64,000 nt of DNA from Erinaceus europaeus. Taxonomy: Eukaryota; Chordata; Mammalia; Eulipotyphla; Erinaceidae. Numbering within the stretch: position 1 is the first letter of the stretch; each line of letters begins with the position of its first letter. The DNA is taken from contig NC_080179.1 in NCBI RefSeq assembly GCF_950295315.1, positions 67,387,961-67,451,960 of the forward strand, written 5' to 3'. Of this stretch, positions 44,034 through 53,139 are shown piece by piece. A program made the translations under genes and the position numbers. The notes under the pieces were generated by a model. The model saw only the letters and a list, made by a program, of their open reading frames with translations. It ran no database searches and was not told the DNA's origin.

Positions 44034-44040
44034 CTCACCT

Positions 44041-44094
44041 ATGAGGTCAGCGCTCAGACGTGTTGATCCGGAATCCTCTGGCGAGAGGGTCTAG
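44041..44094 (+). other. Upstream ORF, 17 codons
   Basis: ATG AGG TCA ... GTC TAG sits ahead of the main start. If the transcript begins upstream of 44041 it could lower initiation at 44164. Confidence 0.4.
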
Positions 44095-44163
44095 GACACT
44101 TGGGACTGTCTGCTTGTGGTGGACGCTTCTCTCGAAGCTCGGCCATTCACTTAGGAATCCTAG

Positions 44164-46233
44164 ATGTCGGGGCTAGGAAATCTACATCCCAGCTTCGGCC
44201 AGGTTCTTGGCCAAGTCTGGCAAGGCCTGGTGGGTGTCACTGGCCAACTTTCCCATTGGAGAAAGGCATCGGTGTCAGAGAACACGGAGGATGTGATGGT
44301 AGAAGCATCTCCTGCTCTGACCTACGATATTGAAGCCTGGCCTACGGCTTTCTGGACTGAAGGTGAGGCACTCCGGAAGAGTCCAGAAGAGCTGTGTGAG
44401 CCCTTAGGGTTTCAGAGCAATCAGTGGTCTTCATGTTCTTCTTCTTCTCTTTCTTCTTCTTTTTCTTCTTCTTCTTCTTCTTTTACTTCCGGACTCTTAC
44501 GGAGTGCCTCAGGGCTTTCACTTTCCATCCAGAAAGACGGCGACGAAGACGACGACGACGACGATCCCCAAGTTGTGTCTCAGCTTGAGCCGCCTTTCTT
44601 CAGAGTCAGCTGTGAGAATGAGCTATTGAACATCTCAGCTGCAAAAGACGAGGAGGATCTGAATGCAGAACTCAGTGACTTAAGATGTCACTGGAAGGCA
44701 GCAGAAACAGAGTTAAAGGAAATTGTCAACGACAAGGAAATACTAAGAAGAAAATTACAAGAACTGTGTGAGCAAAGTGAAGACACAGAAAAGCATTTGT
44801 TGTTGGCTGTAGATCGGGAGAGACAACAGAAGAGTGAGAACGAGAGTGTCATCAGTCAACTGAACAGAGACCTCAGGGATGCCGAAAAGAGAGCTCAGGA
44901 TCTAGAAAAGCAGAACATGGACATCACTCAAGAGAAGGAGGCTGTAGTAAAACACCTGCAGCAAAACCTTTCAGAAATGCTCCAGGTCAATGAGGCTTTA
45001 AAGAAAGCTGCTTCTGATTTTAAACTGGAAAAAGAGAGTGCCATTTTAGCCTGTGAAACCATACTGCATCAGGTGGAAGAGTCAGTTGCTCTTCACCGTC
45101 AGAATTCCCAAGAGAAAAAGTGTCACTTGGAGGCTCTAGAAAGGAAAACAGCACAGCTGAAAGCAGAACTGTGTGAGTTGAGAAAGAAAAGGGCTGAAGA
45201 AGCCAAAGCCTATGAGGAAACCATTGCACAACTGTCAGATACATGGAATGTGACAACCTCTGAATTACAGCAAAAACATGACTCTTTAGTGAAAATCAGT
45301 GAGGAGAAAGACCTTGAAATCGAGGAACTCAAAGAGAAAATTGCGAAGATGGATATGGATGATAGAGAAACTAAAACTGTTTTATCTTCTAGTTTGGAAG
45401 AGAAGAAGCACCTGACACAACTTCTAACTGAGAAGGAAGCAACCCTCAGTAAGCTGGAAACTCTAAATATGCAGTTGTCTACTAGGATTGAGAGAAGTAG
45501 CCATCACCTGCCTCATGCAACTGTGCAGAATCTATCACAGAACATGCAAGGAAGAAACACGGGAACTGATGCTGTGACTCAGAAATCTCAGGCTTCACCG
45601 ACAGTGTTACAAACATCAGTCACTGGAAGTAAACTTGGAGGCATTAGCCACGGGCAGTGTGAAGACCTTCTGCGGCAACTTGGCAAAATGCAACAGGAAG
45701 TAGAGAACATGGGAGAGTGGAAACGGCAAATCTTGATCAGGGTACATGATATGCAATTTAAGTCAACTCAGATTGAGGAAGGGTTAAGGAAGTCACTCCA
45801 GGACAAAGATGTCACCATTCAACTTCTTCACCAAAACAACCAGCTACTGTCTGAAGCCATCGCTAAGAGCTCAAGCACCTCAAGAACAGAACGTCAACAA
45901 ACCGGTGACGAAATGAGACAAAGGAGAGAGACAGAACATAGTTTGCAAAACTCAGTTCACAAAATGGAAGTCATGCTCAGCCTGAAAAGTGATCAGTTAC
46001 TTGCTTTAAATGGAACTCTCACCGAAATAATGAATGAAAACAAAGTTTTAAGAGAGGCAGAAACAAACCTACAGGGAAGAATAGCCAATTTAGAAATGTC
46101 TATTGACGAACTAAGAGGAGAAAACAAAAACCTACTGGAGCAGTGTGAGAAGAACAAAGCAAAGTGTCAAGAGTCACCAAAGGCTAATCTTGCTGCTTCT
46201 ACTGCTTCTTCTTCTCAAACTACAAACAACTGA
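44164..46233 (+). CDS. Intronless TRIP11 (GMAP-210)-like coiled-coil protein, retrogene
   Basis: 689 codons. The in-frame TAG at 44161 immediately precedes this ATG, so this is the first usable Met, although its context (T at -3) is weak. I recognise TRIP11, the long cis-Golgi golgin that tethers curved vesicles and anchors IFT20. Residues 1-34 (FGQVLGQV, TGQLS) match its amphipathic lipid-packing sensor, and 54-80 its first coiled-coil stretch. Residues 87-112 are Ser-rich and 125-134 acidic (poly-Asp). About 160-445 is coiled coil, with VLSSSLEE at 406-413; in 377-420 I count 29 of 44 positions identical to human TRIP11 from memory. Residues 446-545 (TVQNLS, VLQTS, EWK) and 546-655 (KSLQDKD, NNQLLSEAIA, KSDQLL) are later blocks. 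The parent is near 1,980 residues. The missing parts are internal blocks and the C-terminal GRAB domain, which binds Arf1. The C-terminal 35 or so residues are novel and Ser/Thr-rich. The absence of introns points to retroposition. The parent identity is firm; function is inferred. Confidence 0.9.
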   Translation: MSGLGNLHPSFGQVLGQVWQGLVGVTGQLSHWRKASVSENTEDVMVEASPALTYDIEAWPTAFWTEGEALRKSPEELCEPLGFQSNQWSSCSSSSLSSSFSSSSSSFTSGLLRSASGLSLSIQKDGDEDDDDDDPQVVSQLEPPFFRVSCENELLNISAAKDEEDLNAELSDLRCHWKAAETELKEIVNDKEILRRKLQELCEQSEDTEKHLLLAVDRERQQKSENESVISQLNRDLRDAEKRAQDLEKQNMDITQEKEAVVKHLQQNLSEMLQVNEALKKAASDFKLEKESAILACETILHQVEESVALHRQNSQEKKCHLEALERKTAQLKAELCELRKKRAEEAKAYEETIAQLSDTWNVTTSELQQKHDSLVKISEEKDLEIEELKEKIAKMDMDDRETKTVLSSSLEEKKHLTQLLTEKEATLSKLETLNMQLSTRIERSSHHLPHATVQNLSQNMQGRNTGTDAVTQKSQASPTVLQTSVTGSKLGGISHGQCEDLLRQLGKMQQEVENMGEWKRQILIRVHDMQFKSTQIEEGLRKSLQDKDVTIQLLHQNNQLLSEAIAKSSSTSRTERQQTGDEMRQRRETEHSLQNSVHKMEVMLSLKSDQLLALNGTLTEIMNENKVLREAETNLQGRIANLEMSIDELRGENKNLLEQCEKNKAKCQESPKANLAASTASSSQTTNN

Positions 46234-46570
46234 GACCTCATAGAAAGCCAGGTGTATCCCCATGTTTAGTCTCCTCTCTGCTGCTGTGCAGCTGGACTTG
46301 ACAGGCTGGGCCTCTACTCCAGAAACTCCCATGAGCTCTGCTATCCAAGTTGACAGCTTTGCCAGCATCTCCTCACAGCACCACCAGAGTTGTCCTGTAA
46401 GAACTGTCATATGATCCTGACAATAGAGAGGACATTCTTTATACCTTCAGAAAATAAGAAAGTACACTATTCCAAGTGTACCTTGCAGCAAAGTGATTTG
46501 CAAAGCTATACATATAGATTTATTTGCATATTTGTCAGTGATTTCCTATAATAAAAATTTTCATGTTAAG
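46234..46570 (+). other. Probable 3'UTR of the retrogene
   Basis: Non-repetitive sequence after the TGA (46231-46233). It ends with a poly(A) signal and no visible A-tail, as expected of an old insertion. Confidence 0.55.
46550..46555 (+). terminator. AATAAA polyadenylation signal
   Basis: Hexamer in CCTATAATAAAAATTTT about 315 bases after the stop codon. Confidence 0.6.
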
Positions 46571-46572
46571 AA

Positions 46573-46608
46573 GCTGTTGTGGTATTTATACACAATGGAA
46601 TACTACTC
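46573..46608 (+). mobile_element. Short L1 ORF2 scrap, plus strand
   Basis: GTGGTATTTATACACAATGG, then AATACTACTCACTATTAG matches the DNA for the WYIHTMEYY peptide of L1 ORF2 (compare 41317-41350 on the other strand). It lies just after the retrogene's poly(A) signal, in the same orientation. Confidence 0.65.
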
Positions 46609-46715
46609 ACTATTAGCTGTTTTCATTTCGACAGTTATCTTCTTTGTGTATGCTTTTTTAAGTTAAGACAATTATTTGTTCATGCTTGGGGTTTATGTGT
46701 GCAGAACTCTTCCTG

Positions 46716-47440
46716 ACACTACACAGAAGGGGCACAATTCCACCTAATTCCCACCAGCAGAGTTCCGTACCGGATGCCCTCCATTGAAAGCTTTCCTATT
46801 CTTTATCCTCCTGGGAGCATGAACCCAGGATCGTTCTAGGTGCAGAAGGTGGAAGGTCTTTCTTCGGTAACTGCTTCTCCACTGAACATGGGCATGTGGT
46901 AGGTTGATCCATACTCCCACTCTGTCCCTGTATTTCCCTAGTCGGGCACGGCTTTGGAGAGGTGGGGTTCCAGGACACATCAGTGAGGTCATCTGCCCAG
47001 GGAAGTCAGGTTGGTGTCATGGTGGTATCTGCAACTTGGTGGAAGAGTAATGGAGCTGAAAAGCTGAAATTCCATGCCTGGGAATTCTGGACACAATCCC
47101 AAGTGAAATCTGTAGAGGTGGCACTGGTTGCGTTGATTTGGTTGAGATCAGCAGATGCGGTAGCAAATGGTATGGATCAAGAGAAGCTTGCAGGAAAATG
47201 AGCCACGCCCCATAACTTCCAGCACTGGGAGAAATAGGGGTTTTCTAGAGAATGGGAAAGGCTCCTGCTGTCTTAGAGTTTAAGAAGGCAATAGGTATTA
47301 TTATGAACACGTTATCTGGGAATGTGGTTGAATTTGAAAATCACATGGTTAGGAGTTACTATTTACATAAAGCCGTGTCTTACATAGTGACATGGCTAGT
47401 GTCTTCTGGTCTCCCTGGCCTAAGATTATAGGTGACTTAA
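46716..47440 (-). mobile_element. L1 3'UTR copy downstream of the retrogene
   Basis: GGGGCACAATTCCACC, CTCCTGGGAGCATGAACCC, TCAGTGAGGTCATCTGCCC, TTGATTTGGTTGAGATCAGC. Its poly(A) end is missing. Confidence 0.82.
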
Positions 47441-47479
47441 TATTTCAAAGAAAAAGTCATAATTAGAAATGTATTAATG

Positions 47480-47734
47480 GGGAGTCGGGCGGTAGTACAG
47501 CGGGTTAAGTGCACTTGGTGCAAAGCGCAAGGACTAGCAGAAGGATCCCAGTTCGAGCCCCCACTCCCCATCTGCAGGGCAGTGGCTTCACAAGTGGTGA
47601 AGCAGATCTGCAGGTGTCTATCTGTGTCTCCTCCTCTCTGTCTTCCCCTCTTCTCTCCATTTCTCTAACAACAATGACGTCGTTAACAATAACTACAACA
47701 ATAAAAAGTGGCAACAAAAGGGAATAAAATATTA
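47480..47734 (+). repeat. SINE-B, 13-bp target duplication
   Basis: GGAGTCGGGCGGTAGTACAGCGG head, AAAAGGGAATAAAAT tail. AAATGTATTAATG (47467) and AAACGTATTAATG (47735) flank it. Confidence 0.95.
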
Positions 47735-47875
47735 AAACGTATTAATGATTTAAGCCAACTTAATTTAAAATCCAATCCAGTTACCAATTTGAAACCTTAA
47801 TTGCTTCGATTAAAGGAATATGTACTCAGAACTGGGGTCTATGCATCAAAAAGTTTGAGAGACATACTATGCTCT

Positions 47876-48205
47876 AATAATAATAATACTTCTGAACTCC
47901 AACTCCATCAGGCCCTGGGGAGAGAGGAGGACAAAGAGAGGAACATTTGAATGTAGTAATAGGGTTGTGAGTGGCTTGGAGGGAGAGGGAAGACCGGACC
48001 TGAAAGAAAAAGGGGGCAATTATGCTCAAATCTAGACAGATAGAGGTGACAGTTAACCCATGTCTGCAACCTCGAGAGAACTGCAGAGGCTTGCAATGGA
48101 GGGGCTGGGGACTCAGAACTGGTGGTGGGAACAAAGTGGAATCATACCCCTGTTACATGTCATTTTGTTAATCAATATTAAATCACTAATAAAAGAAAAA
48201 AGACA
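47876..48205 (+). mobile_element. L1 3'UTR, older subfamily, plus strand
   Basis: CTGAACTCCAACTCCATCAGG, CAGAACTGGTGGTGGGAAC, ATCATACCCCTGTTACATG, ending TTAAATCACTAATAAAAG: the reverse of the minus-strand landmarks. Confidence 0.75.
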
Positions 48206-48726
48206 CTACATAAATATGGCTTGTTAAACTTAATTACTGACTTTATCTACAAGACTTAACAACTTCAAAATTAACATATATGGAGAAGTGTTTTACTGTA
48301 TTTTTTGTCTGGTGTAAAGACAATCAGTGATAGAGATAAACACAGGTAAAACATTCCTAGTATGTCAGTGATCATCAGTGAGTATTCTGATAGTCGCTCA
48401 CAGAGTATACACGATGCTTATCATATGTATTATGATTTGGCAGAAAAGCATGGTAACAGAAACATGGTAGTTCAGAGCAGATAACCTAACTTACCCATAG
48501 TCAATTTCTACAAAGAACAATTTAACACTGAAATATTCAGCTACCAAGGAGTGCTTTTTAAAAATTAAGGTCTAGATTTCTAGTCAAAATTGTAACTGTC
48601 TGCACGTAATGGGAATAATTTTTAAGGCCTCAGAGAATTTACTGGAATATGATTATTTGATTTAGTGATTGCTGCATTCAGCCAAGATTTATGTTTTGGA
48701 AATGATCCCCATATCCAGACCGTAAC
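48206..48726. other. Unassigned AT-rich sequence
   Basis: Nothing recognised. Confidence 0.45.
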
Positions 48727-50054
48727 CTTTAAAAGATGAAAGGAATAATCTTTTTTTTTTATTTAAGAAAGGAGACATTAACAAAACCAAAGAATAAGAG
48801 GGGTACAATTCCACACAATTCCCATAACCTGATCTCCACATCCCACCCCCTCCCCTGATAGCCTTCCCATTCTCTATCTCTCTGGGAGTATGGATCCACG
48901 GTCGTTGTGGGATGCAGAAGGTAGAAGGTCTGGCTTCTGTAATTGCTTCCCCGCTGAACATGGGTGTTGATTGGTCGATCCATACTCCCAGTCTGCCTCT
49001 CTCTTTCCCTAGTAGGGTGTGTCTCTGGGGAAGCTGAGCTCCAGGACACATTGGTGGGGTTTTTAATCCAGGGAAGCCTGGCCGGCATCCTGATGGCATC
49101 TGGAACCTGGTGACTAAAAAGAGAGTTAACATAATGAAGCCAAACAAATTGTTGAACAATCATGGACCCAAAGGTTGGAATAGTGGAGAGGAAGTGTTAG
49201 GGGGGTACTCACTACAAACTCTAGTGTACTTCTGCTTTCAGGCATATATTTTGCAGTAGTTTATGGATACGTGTGAACATATGCTGTCTCTCACAGAAAA
49301 TGGTGTATATCTAGGTTTTGGGACTTTGTTAGAAAGTGAACCACCTGAGATGAAATTAGAGTATACTATGAAAGGAAAGGTCTCACCCGAGTAATGAAGC
49401 TGAAGGGTTGTCATTCCACACGTGAAGTCTCTGGACACAGTCTGAAGTGAAGCATGCTGGGGTGGCACTCCTTGCGTTGATTAGGTTGCGATCCGCAAAT
49501 GAATATTATTTGATTTTAATTGAGAGCAGCATGCAGAAAAGTGGGCCCACCCTAAGGTTCCAGGACTGGGGGAAATATAGGCTCTATAGTGGAAATGTGA
49601 GGTTCCTATTGTCTTAGGGTTCAAGAAGACAATGGATAGTTATTGTTATCATCACATGATTTGGTGATAGGGTTAACTTTGGAAAGTCCCTTTGATAGGG
49701 TTTGGGGTATAATACCCAGCATCTTGTTTATAGCTGTGCTACCAGTTGCTTCTGTTCTCCCTGGTCTAGGCTTTTGGGAGTGACAATATATCAATGACAG
49801 CCTATGTATTAAAAAGACTCAGTCTGTGTTTTAAGAAGTTCTAGACATATCATCAGTTTTTCACCTCTCATATTAATTCAATGGTGGTTTATATGTTTAC
49901 ACTTTAGTAGGAGTGTACATAAACACCACTCCCACTACCAAAAGACTGTGTCCCATCCGCACCACCACCCCTGCCCCCCGCCACCCTCCACCATGCCAGG
50001 AAACCCTATGGCCACCCACCCCTTCACCACAGTGTTTTTACATTGGTGCCTGTT
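48727..50054 (-). mobile_element. L1 3'UTR, mosaic copy sharing flank with 39825 element
   Basis: The preceding TTAAAAGATGAAAGGAATAATC also precedes the 39825 element. The first part (to about 49450) resembles the 38506 copy (ACCTGATCTCCACATCCCAC). The last part (49495-50030) is almost identical to 40555-41110. It ends where ORF2 would begin. Confidence 0.88.
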
Positions 50055-50057
50055 TAA

Positions 50058-50305
50058 TTTATTTTTTATATTTATTTTCCCTTTGTTGTCCTTTTTTTTT
50101 TTATTGTTGTAGTTATTGCTGTCGTTTTTGGATAGGACAGAGAGAAATCGAGAGATGGGGAGAGAAAGATAAACACCTGCAGACCCTGCTTCACCGTCTG
50201 TGAAGCAACTCCCCTGTAGGTGGGGACCCGGGGGCTCAAACCGGGATTCTTAAGCTGGTCCTTTTGCTTTGCGCCATCTGTGCTTAACCCTCTGCTCTAC
50301 CGCCT
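50058..50305 (-). repeat. SINE-B without module
   Basis: TTTATTTTCCCTTTGTTGTCC, TTTTGGATAGGACAGAG, GGACCCGGGGGCTCAAACC, head end CTCTACCGCC. Confidence 0.88.
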
Positions 50306-50329
50306 CAGATGTTACTTCTCATTAAGTTT

Positions 50330-50540
50330 CTACTAGAGTTTTCTCTAGGGCTTGATGCCTGTGTGATGAATCCAGACTTCCTGGCATTTTTTTCCTTATA
50401 TTTTTTCATTTATTTTTTTTACAGAACAGAAATTGAGAGGGCAGGGCCATAGAGAATAAGGAAGAGACACCTTCAGCAATCCTTTACCATTTGGGAAACT
50501 TCTTCCAGCAGAGAGGAATAGAAAGGAAACTATAGCCTAG
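50330..50540 (-). repeat. Old SINE
   Basis: A degenerate SINE-B module (GGGCTTGATGCCTG, GATGAATCC, CTTCCTGGCA), then AGAACAGAAATTGAGAGGGC and CACCTTCAGC. Confidence 0.6.
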
Positions 50541-50616
50541 ATTCCAAAGAGATCCTATGAAAATAATCTGTAATTAAAACTGTACTCATTAAAACCTCAC
50601 TCAGTTTGTGTTCCTC

Positions 50617-50804
50617 ATTTTTTTATTTGTTTGTTTGTTTCCTGATTGAGAGAGATAAGTTCAGAGAAGGGGAGACAGGGAAACTTTCAACACTGCTTTA
50701 TCACTTACAAAGTTCCCCCCCTGCAGGATGTGTCCAGGGACTTGAACCCAGGTCTTTGCATATTGCAACTTGTGCCCTCAACATGATGTACCACTGCCTG
50801 GCCC
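50617..50804 (-). repeat. SINE-A
   Basis: TTATTTGTTTGTTTGTTTCC, CCCCCCTGCAGGATGTG, ACTTGAACCCAGGTC, ACCACTGCCTGGCCC. Confidence 0.85.
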
Positions 50805-52240
50805 TTTACTTTCTTGTAGGATTCTTTTCAGTGTTTGCAAGGCCAGACTGGTGGTGGCAAATTCCTCTAGTTTCTCCGGGTTTGAGAATGCCTTTATTTC
50901 AACCTGTATTTGAAGGATAATTTTTCAGGATAGAGTATTTGTGTCTGGCAGTTCTTATCTTTTAATATTTTAAATGTGTTCTTCCACTTTCTTCTTGCCT
51001 CTACAGCTTGTGATCAGAAATTTGGAGAAAACCTGATAGTTGTACTTTTATATGTCACCTTCATTGTTTTCCTAGCAACCTGCACTTTTTTTTTTCCTTT
51101 CACCTTGTGTTTTGGTAGTTTTGTCATGATATGTTTTGGTGTAGACTTTTTTGGATCCAGAAACTTGGTATTCTTAGAGATTCCTGCATTTGTATGTTCC
51201 AAACATTGTCCAGATGTAGAAAGATTTCTGATATGATTTCTTTGAATGTGCTGTCTGCTCACTTCACTCTCTTTTTTCCCTTTAGGCCATTCCATATAAC
51301 TATCACAGTCGTCTTTCTAGTGGAATATTCTATTTCATGGAGAATTGCTTCGTTTTCCTAAATATTTCTTTCCCATCACTTTGAATTTAAAGAGTGTGTT
51401 CATTATATCCTCTAGTCCTGTCTCACTGACACTATTTTTTATAAGATTTTATCTTTTCTGATCTTTATTTATTTATTGGATAGAGACAAAAACTGAGACG
51501 AAGCAGGGAATCAAGAGGGAGAGAGACAGGGAGAAACCTGCAGCCATGCTTTACTACCTTGCAAGGGGGACAAGAGCTAGAACTTGGGTCCTTGCACATT
51601 GTAACATGTGCACGCAACCAGGGACAACACCACCAGTCCCCTGTCTCACTGACCCTACTTGCTAGACTTGGTATTTTAAGTTCTAATATGCATATGAAGT
51701 GTCCCTCACACTCTGTAATTCTGTTTGGAATTTTTCTTGTAATTACTTGCTTGGTTCTTGTTTTCTTTTGTTGTGTGGTGTTACTGAGAAAATCTAGCCT
51801 CCAGTTCTCCTCCCTTTCCCCTCCTCTTCCGTTCAGCTGCCCTTCCCTTCCCCTCCTCTGCATACTTGTAGGAGTACTGTTCACTTTCCCAGCCATTCTC
51901 CCAGCACAATTTTCCAAGAATTTCTTTTGGAGTGGGGACACAGTGTATGGCTTCACTATCAGTTCTAAATTGAGTTAAATCTCTGTCACTCTGTTGAGTC
52001 TTTTCGAGCAGTCTGGCACCCAGTCCCCTTTCTTCATGGGTTAAGATCCCAGAAATTCTCAGCTCTTCCACTGCATTGTAGTTTACTGCCTACCTGCCAT
52101 AATAGTGCTGGCAGCCAGCAAATAGGCTTTCTTCTGTACTGGCACTCTTCCCTGCTCCCCTTTCCCTCCCATTGGCTACACACACATCTGCCAACCTCCA
52201 GCTCTGTCGTTTCTTCAAAAAATCTCAGCTTTAGTACTTT
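50805..52240 (-). mobile_element. Old L1 5' portion (ORF1 end and upstream), interrupted by SINE-A
   Basis: GCAAGGCCAGACTGGTGGTGGCAA, CTTCTTGCCTCTACAGC and GATATGTTTTGGTGTAGAC parallel the right-edge L1 (63590-63870) and the antisense of ORF1 as I remember it. The part beyond 51657 is probably L1 5'UTR, less certain. Confidence 0.6.
51436..51639 (-). repeat. SINE-A nested in old L1
   Basis: ATCTTTATTTATTTATTGGATAG, CCTGCAGCCATGC. CCTGTCTCACTGAC repeats at 51417 and 51640 as target duplication. Confidence 0.9.
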
Positions 52241-52660
52241 CTTTTTCTGTTTCTAAATATTTTTAAAGATTGTCTATGGAAAGTTCCTTGCCTTTCTAAA
52301 AATAAACATCTAAAGAAAAACTTATTAAGTTATATGACTTAGAAGGAAATGGATACTATGTTTTACAAGTACATGCACTCTTCTGTTTTCAAATAGTAAT
52401 ATTTCACTCCACTTTTGAGGCCAGTAGTGCTTTCCATTTTACCAATGAAGGTGGCTAGAAACAGAACTATGAAAATGAGGCACATCACCCAGCCTGTTTC
52501 AGGGGCCTGTGCCAGCAGAAAACACCCTCTATATCGTATTCAAGTGTGAATGACAAGAATTTACTTCTACTTCTTTAAGCAGGGACAAACAAGCCAGCAA
52601 GACTGCCTGTCACTCTACTGTACTGATTGTTTCCTACTAATTACATTTAAAAATAAAAAA
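52241..52660. other. Unassigned sequence
   Basis: Nothing recognised. Confidence 0.4.
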
Positions 52661-52988
52661 CGGGGCAGGCGGTAGCACAGCAGGTTAAGTGCACACAGCA
52701 CGAAGCACAAAGACTGGCGGAAGGATCCCAGTTCCGGCCTCAGGCTCCCCACCTGCAAGGGGGTTGCTTCACAGGCAGTGAAGCAGGTCTGCAGGTGTCT
52801 GTCTTTCTCTCCCCCTCTCTGTCTCCCCTCTCTCAATTTCTCTGTCCTATTCAACAGCTATGACAGCAATGATAATAATAATAGCAACAACAAGGGCAAC
52901 AAAAGGGAAAAAATAGCCTCCAGGACCAGTGGATTCATAGCGCAGGCACTGAGTCCTAGCAATAACCCTGGAGGCAAACAAAAATAAA
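52661..52988 (+). repeat. Full-length SINE-B including the 60-bp hairpin module
   Basis: GGGGCAGGCGGTAGCACAGC head, CAA-rich middle, AAAAGGGAAAAAATA, then the module at 52916-52975 (GCCTCCAGG ... CCTGGAGGC) and the A-tail. It shows the module lies at the 3' end. Confidence 0.95.
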
Positions 52989-53139
52989 GAACAGTAACTA
53001 AAATGACATGTATTCAAGAGATTGATATTTACCTATTAATAAATTGAGAATTATAGGTCCGAAAAGGGTTACCTCAGCAAGCAAGTAGAAAGACCTAAAA
53101 AAGGCATCATAAAGTACTTAATGGTTTCTACTTAGAGCT

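Larger units (their letters stand above)
43906..44163 (+). promoter_or_regulatory. Putative promoter and 5'UTR of the TRIP11-like retrogene
   Basis: GC-rich and CpG-enriched relative to the surrounding sequence (seven CpGs between 44041 and 44163). It contains a perfect RFX X-box (44021-44033) and a CRE-like TGACCTCA at 43957-43964 (one base off TGACGTCA). No TATA box is evident. Whether transcription starts here is inferred, and part of it may derive from the parent mRNA's 5' end. Confidence 0.5.

Noticed and set aside
44100..44333. ORF overlapping the start of the retrogene in another frame
   Set aside because: It would need a TTG start and has no family signal, while the 44164 frame is clearly TRIP11-like.
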